Below are positions 24,201 to 37,049 of a stretch of DNA of 64,000 nt, one piece after another. The position numbers and the translations under genes were made by a program. Position 1 is the stretch's first letter, and the number at the start of each line of letters is the position of its first letter. Under the pieces are notes generated by a model. The model saw only the letters and a program-made list of their open reading frames with translations. It ran no database searches and had not been told where the DNA came from. Source of the DNA: Pachypanchax playfairii (Eukaryota > Chordata > Actinopteri > Cyprinodontiformes > Aplocheilidae); NCBI GenBank assembly GCA_006937955.1, contig SSNP01000005.1, forward strand, positions 8,287,836 to 8,351,835. Direction: 5' to 3'.

Positions 24201-26360
24201 TAGAGCAGAACAAGAGGAATCAGTCTCAGTGACCAGTTAGTAGCTCTACTGTTAAAAGCATTTGGACTTTAAATCTCCATTGTTTATATAACCAAGAGAA
24301 AGTCAAGACTCCCTTATGGCCCTTTTGAACAGCAGATGCCAGAGATTTTTGCCGCTACATTTATGGCTTATTTGCTACCTCGGAGATTTTGAAATTTCGA
24401 ACGGTTCTCAGTCGGCTCTACCTTTTCCCGTGTCAGGCAGGAGTTATCTTTAAGGGGGGTTTTAGTTGCTACCATATGTGCCTAAAGATTGTTTTCTGAC
24501 TCTTGAAAGTCTAATTATAATTGTAATAATTTGTTCCTTTTTAAACATTTGGACCTTCAGTAGGTGTTTTTGTATGAATGAAGCGTTTATCTCCACCCAG
24601 TAGGCATCAAACCTGCAAAGAGGACCTGTTAAACACTTAATCACAGTTTCAAACCAGTTTTCCATCCCTGCTGATGATTGCTTTTTATCATTTCTGCCCA
24701 CATTGTAAAAACAAAACCACTTGACAAGTTATTTAGTTTCCCATTAGCCGTGAGGGATAATTTTTCATTAAATAAGGGAAAGTTTTTGCCTCTTGGTTAA
24801 AATAATTCCACTTGCTACAGCAGATTGCTGCACCAGGATCAGCGGTAAACATACACACATCAGTCAGTGATGGACCTGCTGGTTTTGAACCATCAGCCAG
24901 ATCCTCTGCAGTGGCGCATCATGGTCTCAGTGGAGCCATTGTGTTGACAGAACTTTCATAACCACATGGTATTATATAAGGCCTGTGTCACAGATCGTCT
25001 GCAGTGTGTGAGCATATTTTACCATGTCATGTGTACAACCGTGGATGAAATCTCAGCTGGAAGTTGAAATGCTTTGATTTTGGCAAATCCACAAGACCTG
25101 CAGCAAAAGAAAGAAGGACCGGCTCAAGACGTCAATCTAACCGTGTTCTTTTACAGAGCAGATAAACTAGTCTGAGTAAGACTGTGATGACCCCAAACAA
25201 TCCATGTTTCAGTTTGGCTCTATGTGACTGATCACTTTTAAAGAACAGAAACATATTTGATATTGCAAGAATATAATAACTCTAATAAATGTGTTTTAAC
25301 AGCTGAAAAAGGCTGTAATGGTACCACAACATGCTGCACAGTGGATCAACTCTGTTATTTCAGCATCTGCTATCTTATTTGTGTGCCAAATATACTTTAT
25401 TTTTTGCATCAATGTGTTGGATGGAGCAGTATTTACCTTTACATTAAACCCCAAATTACACAGATTAAGTTTTGATATTTAATAAATTACATAACTGGGC
25501 AGCAAAGATTGTACCTTTTTAACTTATTAACTTATTTACTGGAATTGTTTCCTTTTTATTTTCGTCGTTGTGCATTGTAAAACTGGCCTCTTGTGCTCCA
25601 TTTAAACCACGTGTCAGCTGAGTTCATCAAACTTTCTTTCAGAATCAGTCAGCTGTCGTCTTTTTTGATGTGCCGTTGAACCTCCTTCCATTCACAACTA
25701 TTTTAACGCTTTCTTGTTCCCAATATATGAATTAAATCTGGAGTTTAAAAACTAATAAACATAATAAACTGGTTACATCATGCCAACAGAGCCTACATCT
25801 GTTTTGTATATTACAGTGGAGTGACCTAATGTGCTGCAAAGCACAAGCTATATCGTGGTGTTAATGTGCTGTTAACGTGTATGTGTATATTTACAGGCTA
25901 GTGTTCTGCATCAGAAAGTTTTTATGTTTGTAGCTCGTTTAAACGAACTCCAGTATGTTGGGAAAACCTGAAAACTTAAGTTGACACTGGCATTTGTCAG
26001 TTTTGTAAAACAGGATTTATTTGAGTATTTTGGGAGATGATGCAACTCCCAAATTCTTTACTTTGATTTCTCACTGGATTATTTTCTATTCGAGATGCAG
26101 TTCTTAAATAATGAATTAGTTCAGTCTCATTCAGGAAGATACTAAGAGAAGCTCATTAGGCTAGAAAGTTAAGCATTTTTTATACTTACATTTAAGAGTT
26201 TCTTTAAAAAAGGTCACATTTTGCCAAATGTTTTCAATTTAACTTGTGGTATAGCCAAGGCAACAGTTTTTGTTGTCTTGTTAATAAAATGTCTATCATC
26301 CGATCGGCACTGATTTCGTGTTGCTGAAAGAAACGAGCTGTCATTACAGGTTTTAGTAAC
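21271..26360. other. Noncoding tract
   Basis: No gene seen. Apart from the LINE-like tail at 23236-23275 the region is AT-rich with scattered poly(A) and poly(T) runs. The section 24840-25030 has mixed composition and could be conserved noncoding DNA, but I cannot test that. Open frames here are short and featureless. Confidence 0.5.
23236..23275 (+). repeat. Possible LINE 3'-end tail
   Basis: TTTCCTCTTGGGATTAATAA followed by AGTTTTATTGACTTGAGTTG is the kind of short tail that closes several fish LINE families. Only the tail is recognisable; the body upstream is not. Confidence 0.45.
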
Positions 26361-26929
26361 TGGATGGATGGATGGATGGATGGATGGATGGATGGATGGA
26401 TGGATGGATGGATGGATGGATGGATGGATGGATGGATGGATGGATGGATGGATGGATGGATGGATGGATGGATGGATGGATGGATGGATGGATGGATGGA
26501 TGGATGGATGGACGGACGGACGGACGGACGGACGGACGGACGGACGGACGGACGGACGGACGGATGATGGATGGATGGATGGATGGATGGATGGATGGAT
26601 GGATGGATGGATGGATGGATGGATGATTGGATGGATGGATGGATGGATGGATGGATGGATGGATGGATGGATGGATGGATGGATGGATGGATGGATGGAT
26701 GGACGGACGGACGGACGGATGGACGGACGGAAGGATGATGGATGGACGGACGGATGATGGACGGACGGACGGACGGACGGACGGACGGACGGACGGACGG
26801 ACGGACGGACGGACGGATGATGGATGGATGGATGGATGGATGGATGGATGGATGGATGGATGGATGGATGGATGGATGGATGGATGAAGGACGGACGGAC
26901 GGACGGACGGACGGACGGACGGATGGATA
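26361..26929 (+). repeat. Alternating GGAT/GGAC tetranucleotide array
   Basis: About 569 bp made almost entirely of 4-bp units. GGAT blocks occupy roughly 26362-26509, 26568-26700 and 26821-26885; GGAC blocks occupy roughly 26510-26561, 26759-26814 and 26889-26920, with a mixed section at 26701-26758. GGATGATGG, which shifts the repeat register, recurs at 26562, 26733, 26752 and 26815. One GATTGG interruption lies near 26624. Each GGAC unit creates a CpG at its junction with the next. Open frames on both strands across the array (for example the HPSI-repeat frame on the minus strand) are artefacts of the 4-bp period. Confidence 0.97.
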
Positions 26930-29900
26930 TTTCTTTAGGTTTCACACATACTTACTCTTCTAATAATATAAAGCTCTATAGAACTTAAAATATTACCATC
27001 AAAATATCCCAGGATGTTACCATTTCTGCCACAGTATGCTTTGCTGCACCCATAAATATTATTACCAGCAACATTTTAAAGAGGTTTTGCTTCTTCTTTC
27101 ACCCACTCTGTAGCTAACACCCACTGTTTTTGGTGACCCATCCTCCTGTGGCACCAAAAGCCTCCACTGTGACCCAGAGGCCCACAGCATCAGTGGCTCT
27201 ATGAGCTTAAAGGCTGTTGAGTGATATAGTGTGTGTGTAAAACTAAAGGGCGTTAAGTAGAACACAAGCCAATAGCAGTAAAAACCACAATAAATCTGGC
27301 AAGACGTCTTTTTAACAGAATATACATCCTTGGTCTCAGTAGCAGTATATTTAGTGTAACATGTGCATGTGTGTTGTTATGTGACTGGGTTCTGTTTTAG
27401 CTCCTCAGACTGAGATATCGCCTCATATAATGACCCCTTGAGCTGATTTATGTTTTCATTTTATTCATTTTTTTGTGGTTCATGAGTTTTAACAGGAAGT
27501 GTAAAGCAGTAAATCATCATTTGAAATGTGTCTTAAATGCAACTGTTATTATAAGATGTAAATCTTAAGCTTTACTTTTCTGGCAAAGGTCCTTATGTAG
27601 TAATAGTCTTCTACAGAAACGAAAATCTTCTCTGTGCCCGTGTGTGTTTGTTTGCTATGTTTCTGGATGTGTGTGTGTATATGAGAGATGGAGAAAAAAC
27701 ACCAGTAGCCTAATTTGTGGAGATAGTGGGAATCATTACGCCATGTCTTGGTAATGGAGACTAATGTGGGATTAGGCATGCCATGCATTCATCTGGACTG
27801 CTTCAGCTGCAGCAATTAATCTGGAAAATGAAGTGATATGGACATTTTTGACAACCTTTTATTTCCTAAATTGATGTCTTGGTGAAAATACGAGTTTGGT
27901 TTTAAGAACTGGCCAACTTATCAGTTCTAATTACATCCAGTATATTCTTTATTAAAAGTCCAGTAAGCTCTTATGTTTTCTGATGGAATCCCAGGTTATC
28001 AAAACAAAAACAACAACATTTAGATGTTACCTTTCAACAATCTTGAGAATACCATATTCATGTTTTAGTTTACGACACAAGTCTGTTCTTATGTGTTTGC
28101 TGTTGTGAATATCGGCTCAGTTCTTACGTGACCCTCTTATTTATGTATATCAGGGACTTTGTTCCACCTTCTAAATGATGATACTGTAAATCTCCTTGTG
28201 TTTTTCAGTCATGAGTTCTCTAGTTGTGCTTTGGTAACTGAAGAGCCTGATATAAAGTCTCCTCCTGATCATTCCACTGGCTGAGTGACTGACAGCAACC
28301 CATCAGGAGAGCAGACAGAATATGAATGGATTATGTGTTTTTCCAGGATTTAGAAACTCATGCAGCACCACTTCCCCCCTGGAATGACCCTTCCATTTCT
28401 AAACAGTAACCCACACCCTCCACCCCCCAGCTGGGGCTCTTTCAGAAACCAGTCTGCTTGGTCTCATGTAGTGATTAAACAACTTAGAAAAAGAAATCTG
28501 TTTTCATGAATCCAGGACTTCTTGATATAATTTCCCTCTACTTCTCACCTTCATTTTTCTTCCATCCTTTTTTATTTGTTCTTTCTCCTCTACGTTGGTA
28601 CTTGAAGTACTTTGTACCATCTCTCAAGCAAACCATAAAAAGGAAATATTTGAACAAACTGCACTTCTAACAGTAAATACTGAATGAATCAAGTTCTTGT
28701 TATAAATTAACTGCAGGAAAAAATAGTTACAAGTCACACAGCTGTTACATTATCAAAGCATTATCACAATCCTGATCCTAGTGTATTACTTTCTGTTCTG
28801 AGTGAGTTTTTAGTTTAATTTCATGAATCTGTAAGAATATAGAATAAGAATATAAAGTAAAACATGCACTGAACTGTAATATAACTTCTTTTAAATCTAT
28901 AAAATACAAAAGATACTGATCTTCTTTGGAATTTAAGCCATTTGTACATGAATCCTTTATTTTTTCATCTACTAGTTTTCCCACATTTCTGATTTCTTTT
29001 ACTCAGCATCCTACAGATGACACTGATATGACTTATTTCAAATGATAATTAACCCAAACAGATTTATTTTAAAAACTATATCCCACATAGCTTTGCTTTT
29101 TTCTTCTTCTTTGCTGTCGGATCAGCTGACATCAGACTGGAAGGCAAACACTTCTGGTTTGGATTGTGGATGTGAGTCTGTCTTCATGTCAGTCTACAGG
29201 GCCTACAGCGCTGCACATGGTCCAACTCTGAACTTAAATTAATATTGATGCATAAAGTATTCTCAGAGGCAGTTTATTGTTTATTATTACATAGAAAAAA
29301 GTGAGTCAGAAGTGAGGTTAACGTAACAGGACATAAATAAAAATCATCTGATGGCTACCAGCTCCTACAATTATCAAAATTCCTCCTCAGATTAAACAAA
29401 ACACATGACACATTACTTAAATTTAAACCCAAACTAATGCTAATATAGAAATCAGCCTAAAAAAACCCTCCTTTCATTGTGTGTTTCATTCGAGCTCCAT
29501 GTTTTATTCTTGGTAACCTGTCGTACTGGTCTCCAGAGAAGGACTTGATGGAACATATTTAAATGTAAAACATATTGAACCAGTATAATAACTAAAAATG
29601 TGTGTTGTACAGATGTTTGTAAATGCATTTTCATTAAACACATGTGGTGTTATCTTAAGGATCATGCAGGTTCCATGTGTTTAGAGAAGATAAAGATCCA
29701 AACTGGAATATAAATGGATTGATTGGATTCTCTTCTCTTGTCCGCTGGATGGAACATGAGCTGATGGCCGCTTAGTTTGTGTTTTTTTTTTTTTAATAGC
29801 TGGTTGTCATGTGTATTTCTGTTTCTCATTTGCATTTGACTGTCTTTCTGTCTGGATTTTATCATCACATGTCATTGTTTTCTGTGCATCATCAACAGCA

Positions 29901-30835
29901 AAACTGCTCAGTGTTTTTTTTTTTTCCAACTTTTCCTCAACTCTCTGTGTCTTGGGACTCATGGTAATAATTTTACAGCTGGATCTAGCCCTGAAAGCCC
30001 GTGTGGCTTGACTGGAAAGGATCAACGTTATTAATCATGCTTGGTTGCTTGTAAAAATTGAATGCGATACTGTTGTGTTACAACTCAGTCTGACGAGTGA
30101 CGTGTCAGAAATACTGCAAATGAATGAAGTAATTTAATTTTCAATCAACAGGTGATTTTCTTTTCAACCTGTTCTGTGAAACTGGAAACATGTAAAGATT
30201 CCACTGTAAAAAACTGCATACTTTTATAAATACCGCAACTTTTCTGTTATTAATTTATTAATATTGGACAAAATGTTTTACTTTTGAAAAATGTTGCAGT
30301 CAAAACAGTTTAAAACAATTGTGAGCAATTTTATGTATTGATTCTTGCTAAATCAAACTCCCTGCGAGCCAACAGTTTATTTCACATGCAGATGTTAAAC
30401 TTAATAATCAAATCATTTTTCTTAGTACTGACTTTGTTACTGAATGAGCTTTCGATGCCAAATTGACATCATTGTGACTGGCCCAAAGTTTTACTTTAGA
30501 AATATTGTTTACATCTTGCCAGGAATCATTTCTAACTTGGCTGTGTTTATACTGCCTGAATATGATTCAAAGATAAAAAGATTCCTCATTACTTTTAGTT
30601 CTGATTTCCCGCTGAGAGAAGAAATGAAATATGACCATTAGAAAAAAGCAAAAATGTGAAAATGTTTTAAAGATCCAGATTCTGAGTTTGATGGATCATT
30701 GAGTTCTTATTGATGACAGTGGAAGGTTTTTTTAACACACACATATAAGCAACAATTTATGAATGTTCAACAATTTTATGCTAAAACTGGGTTTTGAGAA
30801 GCAGTCGAGACTTATTGATAGTCTGTTTGCTTCAA
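26930..30835. other. Noncoding tract
   Basis: No gene, RNA or repeat terminus recognised. AT-rich, with frequent short homopolymers. Open frames do not exceed 80 codons and have no motif. Confidence 0.6.
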
Positions 30836-30879
30836 AACAAACAAACAAACAAACAAACAAACAAACAAACAAACAAACA
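30836..30879 (+). repeat. (ACAA)n microsatellite
   Basis: About eleven tandem copies of a 4-bp ACAA/AAAC unit, uninterrupted. Confidence 0.97.
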
Positions 30880-32200
30880 GCACATTCATACTTGTGGCAA
30901 CAAGCTTATTTTTTTTAAATAAATGAACTTCCCACATTTATTATTGTAGGATGTTGACATCATCAGTGTTTATGGCAAAAACAGAAACCAGGATGAAATG
31001 ATACTTCATAATAGCAGAAAGCAACATAAAGGAAGAAAATTCAGTTAAATGTTTTGAACAAAACGAAAAGGGTAATGCGTTTAATTTTTAATTAGACAAT
31101 GATTCAAAAATCAAGTTATTTACCTCAAGCAGCCTGGGAAAATGTTACCAATATAACTGTAAAAAACGAACACCGAGAGGTAAAGTGGGCAACATTTAAT
31201 AGTGTCGCCAGCAGGAACTCGGAGTCCTCAGAGCAGCTGAGGGGATGAGGAATTAATGGTAGCAAATGCCAGAGCAGATCATCAGTAGTCTGCAGTGTGA
31301 TTCAGAATCCTGATGGGAAAAAAATAACTTGCTAAATGTCAAGCCCAAAGGTGCAACAAATTATACCATCAAGAAGCACTTGAGGAAACACATTGTAAAG
31401 CACTTTGTAGAACCATTCCAAGACAGACATCTGACCAACCTAGACCCCAAACTGTTGTTATATCTTTCCTTATTTATCAAAAACTGATCTGATCTCTGCA
31501 TGGTCTGAAAGGGGGGCATGACATCTAAAAATAAATACAATCAGAATTAAATCTATTTATTGTAAACATTTTTGTTGATCATCTGACAAATGTAACCCAC
31601 GTGAAACCCTCTGCGTAGGGCCATGAGGCCTTAGGAACAACCTAAGAATGATGCATGATGTTCATGTATTATTTAGATAAAATAGACCACAATGAAATAG
31701 TGTTGCTTCAAGAAAATTACACTTCACACTTTTCATGATGAGTGGAACAACATGATGCAACACCTCGACAAAGGTGTTACGATTCATTCAGAGGTACGTC
31801 ATTTAAAGATGTACATGGTGTCAGACTCACGGTCTAGCTCATGGATCAGAGTCTCATACTGGTTGAAGAAGTGGCACCTCTGTATCCATAGCAACACCCA
31901 CCAGCTCGGCATCTTCTTTCCACGTCCTTCTGCTGAACAAAAGCAGCAGCTACAACAACTAGATCTTCTTCATTTTAGAACAAAACCATCTTAGTTTATT
32001 TAACATCGTCAATTGATAATACACTGCTACGAAATGTGCTTTTATTTATCCATGTTTTAATCAAGATTTATTTTCTGATACATTTCATCTTAATGTCTAA
32101 ATTTCATCTATTTCCAAACACTTAGCTCCTGCAGACTCTCATCTTACAAACCACTGACTACTGTACAGAGGCAGTATAAGTCTGTAAACTCTGGTTCCCC

Positions 32201-32208
32201 TGACGTCA
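32201..32208. promoter_or_regulatory. CRE-like palindrome TGACGTCA
   Basis: A perfect 8-bp cAMP-response element in a locally GC-richer stretch. CpG-containing CREs are rare by chance in AT-rich CpG-depleted DNA, but a single site proves nothing about function. Confidence 0.3.
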
Positions 32209-34985
32209 TGGCTTTAGGCCGTGACAAGTAGCAAACCCTCTTCCCAGCAGGGCTGCAGCGCACGCTAAATGAAGTGAGGTCACCACAGTAAAACAACACA
32301 AAGTTTCCTAAGGTCGTAAAGGCTGGCCGCTGAGTGTTTGGATCTTTGGGGGAAAACGTCCTGGGTAATTGGTGGAATAATTTCCGTAGCTGAGGTCAAG
32401 CTTGGGCCTCTTTCTTCACTGTCCACAATCCATAATCTGTCTGAGTCTTTCATATGCCGTGCTTCTCTGCACCAGAGCGGTTGGTTAAATTAAATTGTAC
32501 ATTCCTGATTTCAGTCAGTCAACTTAAAAAAAAAACAGGGAAACCTAAACTTCACGGCACCAGGGATTCATGAATATGGGACGTTTTGCTCATCAGTCAG
32601 GAGGAGAATAATGTTCACTCTTTTTATAGTCTGATTCTCCAACACTTTGAAATGGAAAAAAGTTTAAAACTGGTAAAATCTTTATGATCCTGAGATCATA
32701 TCAAAAGGGTCATCGTGGCGCTTTAATTTCAGACACATTGTTAAACATTTTGTCTGTGCTTGTAAGTTATTTTTGTCTTTAGTCTTTAATTTTTTTAAAT
32801 TTATTTCTTTAATTGTAACAGAAACTTCTCATCTTTATTACTTCTTTACATTCCACTCTTAAATCAGTGACATCGACTTTAGAGTGGATCAACACTGCAG
32901 CGTGACTCTTTGTTATCATCTCTTTCTATTTATCTTCTGTCCAGTTGTGAGATTTGTGTCAGCTCCAGCTTTTTCCATCCAGACTCAAGCAGGGCAGCAT
33001 GTTGGAAACTCACACTGTGGGTGGGAAAATAGCTGCATGCGAGGCACACTCTAGGCCGCGTGTTGTGGCTTCTGCTCCCCTTTAAACCCCTGTAGTGTCT
33101 CTTTTCACTCACCCCATTTTACTTTTCTTTCCTCCCTTTTTTTCTCAGTTCCTGTAGCGGTGGAAAATCTTACGGTGTGGTTTATTTATTTTGGTTTTGG
33201 TGTTGGTTCTCACATGTCCTTGGCAGGCTTTAATACCGCCATGACAGTTACTCTGAATAGTGAAGCATTATCATCTGCACATGTGCCTTTTTAGCAGTTC
33301 CCACTGATGCCCTCGCAGCAACATCAACTTCTCGTTATTGATGGAGCAGGTACGCGTTTGAATACCAGTGGATGTCCTATGCAAGATCACCAGCATCCAC
33401 AACCTTCTCTCTTTATTCATGTTTCTTGTTTATGTCCCTCCTTCTCAGTGAAAACACATACTGAACTTGTAAATTTGAGTACAAGATCAGGCTGCTGATT
33501 GGAGGGAAATAGGGGGCCTAAATTGAGGGTAAGGGTTTGGAAATAGAAGATCCTAAAGATGAAGACAGGTTGGGGTTTATGTTCTTTCCATCCTATTGTT
33601 TCCACTAATCCTAAATTCCAGTTATTGGAAGACGGAGCCTTTTTCCAAACATGTGCTCACAATTACTGTGAGCTGATCTGTTTTCACAAGGAGAGAAAAA
33701 TGAGACAGGTGATACGAAGTTAAATCTAATTATAATATTATTCACATCATATATTATTGTTTTTTGTTACTGTTTTCACTGTATATTAATTTTAGTCTTA
33801 AAAAAAACTATCGTTTGAATGATCGAGATTATCATAGTTAATAATAAATCTCTTATTACTGTCTGTGTTAACTAGTGATGGATTAATAAGTCCCCTCTGA
33901 GATCCTTCTTTGCTTTATGTACCGTATATTACTGTGTTTAACAAAATCATCTTCTTCAGCGCTTAACTAGTTTCACTCATCAGATGTGCGAGGTTGGCCG
34001 TGTGTTTTATCATCACTCTGTTTCTGATTTTTACGAATCACCTTCGTTGAAATCGTTGCAGCAGAATAAAAACTAAAGCTCCAACTTTAAGGCTGGTAAC
34101 TGGAAAAAAAATCATAAAGGACTGGTACATATCAAATGGTGCGAATAATGGTGCGATAGTCAAAATTTTGATTGGAACCTATGTCACACTGAATGATGTA
34201 ACATTTAATAGTAACCAGACTATACAACTTTTTGCCATGTTACAACATTTTGCCGTTACGAACGTCTGACAGACACATCCAATAATGAATGAAAAACACG
34301 TTCTACTGGCATTAACACTTCAAATTACATTTTAAAAAGAAGGAGTTGGATAAGTTGTAGATGCTCTCATGCTGGAAACAAACCCATCTGTTGCAGCAGC
34401 ATGATCGATCAGCAGGTTGCATGATTTTTTCCAAGAAAACTTCTGACCCGGCTTCATGTTTGGGGCGTATGTTGTATTTAGTAATGAGACTACTAAACTA
34501 ACTGTGGATGAGCTTGAACAACCACAGACTACAAGTTCGAATTCACAACCAAATATTTACTTAAAAATTCTTTACAATGAATTTTATATGACGGCCAAAT
34601 ATTTTACAGTGTAAACTCAGCCCGTCGTGTTCTTTTTGTAAATGATTTGAAAGAATAAACCAAATCTACATTATCCACATCATTTTGTCTCAAAAAGGTT
34701 TCCACATGCTGGATTTTTCGGTTCAAAGAAAAACAATCATTCATTTATGTTCAGCATGTAAAGATCATTAGAACATTTCTGAGTTGTTGCCACTATCCTT
34801 TCTTTTACTCCTAATATTTTCTCCTCCTCTCGTTATTGCTTGTCACTTCTTTCGGTCTCTGGTCTGCTTCACATTGCTTTATTGAGCCACACTACTTTTA
34901 TTGTGAGCAGGCGAGAGTGCAGAGGACCGAGGGCGCGTTGACATCCAGCTCCTCTGTGTGATGTACGAGATGTATTGAAGGAGGA

Positions 34986-35002
34986 GGGGGGAGGGAGGGA
35001 GG
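34986..35002 (+). other. G-run cluster, weak G-quadruplex candidate
   Basis: Runs of six, three, three and two G separated by single A. It could fold only as an imperfect or two-layer quadruplex, or with the long run split. Confidence 0.3.
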
Positions 35003-35826
35003 AAAACCACCTTCCAATGTTTGGGAGGCACATAAAACATATTACAGAAGGGCCATAAAAAGAGCATAAAGAAAAAAAAATGCAAATAGTGTCCAAATTC
35101 AAAACATGTCCCAGAGCTCAGCTGTTGTTCACAGGAAGACTTCATGCACCCCCCCTCTTCTTCTCTTCTCCAGAGCTTTGGCAGAGTTGTGTAGAACAAC
35201 AGAGGAGAAGGGAACTGGCAGGCTGCACGTTCCCAGCTCGCAGACTTTGTCTAAAACATCACGAGCAGTTATTTTAGCGAGCCTCAGAGATCGGACACCA
35301 AAGTGTATTGAAGCAGGGCAAGATGGTGAATGTCAGAGTTACTGGGTAGCTCAAAACGACTGAGCCAAAAGATTAATGTGATACTCAAGGTTAAACCTGC
35401 TGGATTTTTAGAACTGCTAGCAGGGATTTCTGCAGCTCCTCAATCTCCAAATGTAAATGGGATTCTTCCATTTGCTGCACTCAAAAAACTGTTAACACAA
35501 AGAAATCAACAACCACTTTTCTCCTTAATGTTTTCTTCTAAGTAAGACGAATAGTCTTGCTGCTTCCAGCTTTTACTTAAATCTTTCTGTATTCTTATAT
35601 AAAAAACATTCAGATAGATTAGTGGAAAATCCAGAGAAATCAGAACAATAATGCTGAAAACAGAAAATATCCAGTTATTCTAATTTAATTTGGAACATTT
35701 TGTGGCTGAATAAATGACATTTAGTTTACTTTAACATTGAGATACTATGAAATTAAATTTAACCAGAGAGAATTTGAATGAAGAAACTATGAAAGACTGT
35801 CAGTGGCTGTCTTTTTCACTTTCTCA

Positions 35827-35847
35827 TTTTTTTTTTTTGGGGGGGGG
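35827..35847 (+). repeat. T12-G9 homopolymer junction
   Basis: Twelve T followed directly by nine G, lying about ten bases outside the left end of the intact Tc1 element. Homopolymers of this kind are unstable and error-prone in sequencing. Confidence 0.9.
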
Positions 35848-36930
35848 TTACACATATACACTCACCGGCCACTTTATTAGGTACACCATGCTAGTAACGG
35901 TTGGACCCCCTTTTGCCTTCAGAACTGCCTCAATTCTTCGTGGCATAGATTCAACAAGGTGCTGGAAGCATTCCTCAGAGAGTTTGGTCCATATTGACAT
36001 GATGGCATCACACAGTTGGCGCAGATTTGTCGGCTGCACATCCATGATGCGAATCTCCCGTTCCACCACATCCCAAAGATGCTCTATTGGATTGAGATCT
36101 GGTGACTGTGGAGGCCATTTGAGTACAGTGAACTCATTGTCATGTTCAAGAAACCAGTCCGAGATGATTCCAGCTTTATGACATGGCGCATTATCCTGCT
36201 GAAAGTAGCCATCAGAAGTTGGGTACATTGTGGTCATAAAGGGATGGACATGGTCAGCAACAATACTCAGGTAGGCTGTGGCGTTGTAACGATGCTCAAT
36301 TGGTACCAAGGGGCCCAAAGAGTGCCAAGAAAATATTCCCCACACCATTACACCACCACCACCAGCCTGAACCGTTGATACAAGGCAGGATGGATCCATG
36401 CTTTCATGTTGTTGATGCCAAATTCTGACCCTACCATCCGAATGTCGCAGCAGAAATCGAGACTCATCAGACCAGGCAACGTTTTTCCAATCTTCTATTG
36501 TCCAATTTCGATGAGCTTGTGCAAATTGTAGCCTCAGTTTCCTGTTCTTAGCTGAAAGGAGTGGCACCCGGCGTGGTCTTCTGCTGCTGTAGCCCATCTG
36601 CCTCAAAGTTCGACGTACTGTGCGTTCAGAGATGCTCTTCTGCCTACCTTGGTTGTAACGAGTGGTTATTTGAGTCACTGTTGCCTTTCTATCAGCTCGA
36701 ACCAGTCTGGCCATTCTCCTCTGACCTCTGGCATCAACAAGGCATTTCCGCCCACAGAACTGCCACTCACTGGATATTTTTTCTTTTTCGGACCATTCTC
36801 TGTAAACCCTAGAGATGGTTGTGCGTGAAAATCCCAGTAGATCAGCAGTTTCTGAAATACTCAGACCAGCCATTCTGGCACCAACAACCATGCCACGTTC
36901 AAAGTCACTCAAATCACCTTTCTTCCCCAT
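35848..36930 (-). CDS. Tc1/mariner DD36E transposase, full length
   Basis: A 360-codon frame encodes a transposase that cuts and pastes the surrounding element in the nucleus. Residues 8-46 form the first helix-turn-helix (GLSISETADLLGFSRTTISR), GRKC at 60-63 takes the place of the GRPR hook, and a second helix-turn-helix region spans about 65-112. Basic SRRPRR at 116-121 may aid nuclear import. Catalytic residues appear as D155 (WSDES), D246 (QQDNAPCH) and E283 (NPIEHLW); 36 residues separate D246 and E283, so this is a DD36E enzyme, the spacing reported for the Incomer group. A glycine box lies at 190-193. Start chosen at MGKKGDL, the family start. At the C-terminus the normal stop after KGGPT appears shifted out of frame near 35895-35900 by one missing base. 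The frame then reads through the left inverted repeat and ends at TAA 35848-35850, outside the element. Confidence 0.95.
   Translation of the reverse strand: MGKKGDLSDFERGMVVGARMAGLSISETADLLGFSRTTISRVYREWSEKEKISSEWQFCGRKCLVDARGQRRMARLVRADRKATVTQITTRYNQGRQKSISERTVRRTLRQMGYSSRRPRRVPLLSAKNRKLRLQFAQAHRNWTIEDWKNVAWSDESRFLLRHSDGRVRIWHQQHESMDPSCLVSTVQAGGGGVMVWGIFSWHSLGPLVPIEHRYNATAYLSIVADHVHPFMTTMYPTSDGYFQQDNAPCHKAGIISDWFLEHDNEFTVLKWPPQSPDLNPIEHLWDVVEREIRIMDVQPTNLRQLCDAIMSIWTKLSEECFQHLVESMPRRIEAVLKAKGGPTVTSMVYLIKWPVSVYV
35859..35887 (+). repeat. Terminal inverted repeat, left
   Basis: 29 bp, starting CACTCACCGGCC and ending GGTACACC. Differs from the right repeat at one base (ACC against CCC at the inner end). 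Overlaps the extended 3' end of the transposase frame. Confidence 0.95.
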
Positions 36931-37049
36931 ACTGATGCTCGGTTTGAACTGCAGGAGATTGTCTTGACCATGTGTACATGCCTAAATGCACTGAGTTGCC
37001 GCCATGTGATTGGCTGATTAGAAATTAAGTGTTAACGAGCAGTTGGACA

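Larger units (their letters stand above)
30880..35826. other. Noncoding tract with candidate regulatory words
   Basis: No gene seen. The section 32160-32480 is less AT-rich than its flanks and contains a perfect cAMP-response-element palindrome. A purine-rich G-run cluster lies at 34981-35002. Chance frames at 34869-35363 overlap one another on both strands and carry no domain. Confidence 0.5.

Noticed and set aside
26361..26929. GGAT array as the expanded tail of the SINE-like repeat seen at 47340-47655
   Set aside because: That repeat family does end in a GGAT-type tail, but the sequence just upstream of 26361 does not resemble its body, so the link is unsupported.
26361..26929. CRISPR-like array
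   Set aside because: The unit is 4 bp with no spacers; it is a satellite in a eukaryotic genome.
26214..26945. 243-residue frame of HPSI/RPSV repeats on the minus strand and MDGW repeats on the plus strand
   Set aside because: They arise wholly from a 4-bp tandem repeat, which is open in several frames at once; there is no unique N- or C-terminal domain.
35747..36181. Plus-strand frame of 144 residues and the frames at 36142-36378 and 36561-36812
   Set aside because: They are antisense shadows of the transposase gene.
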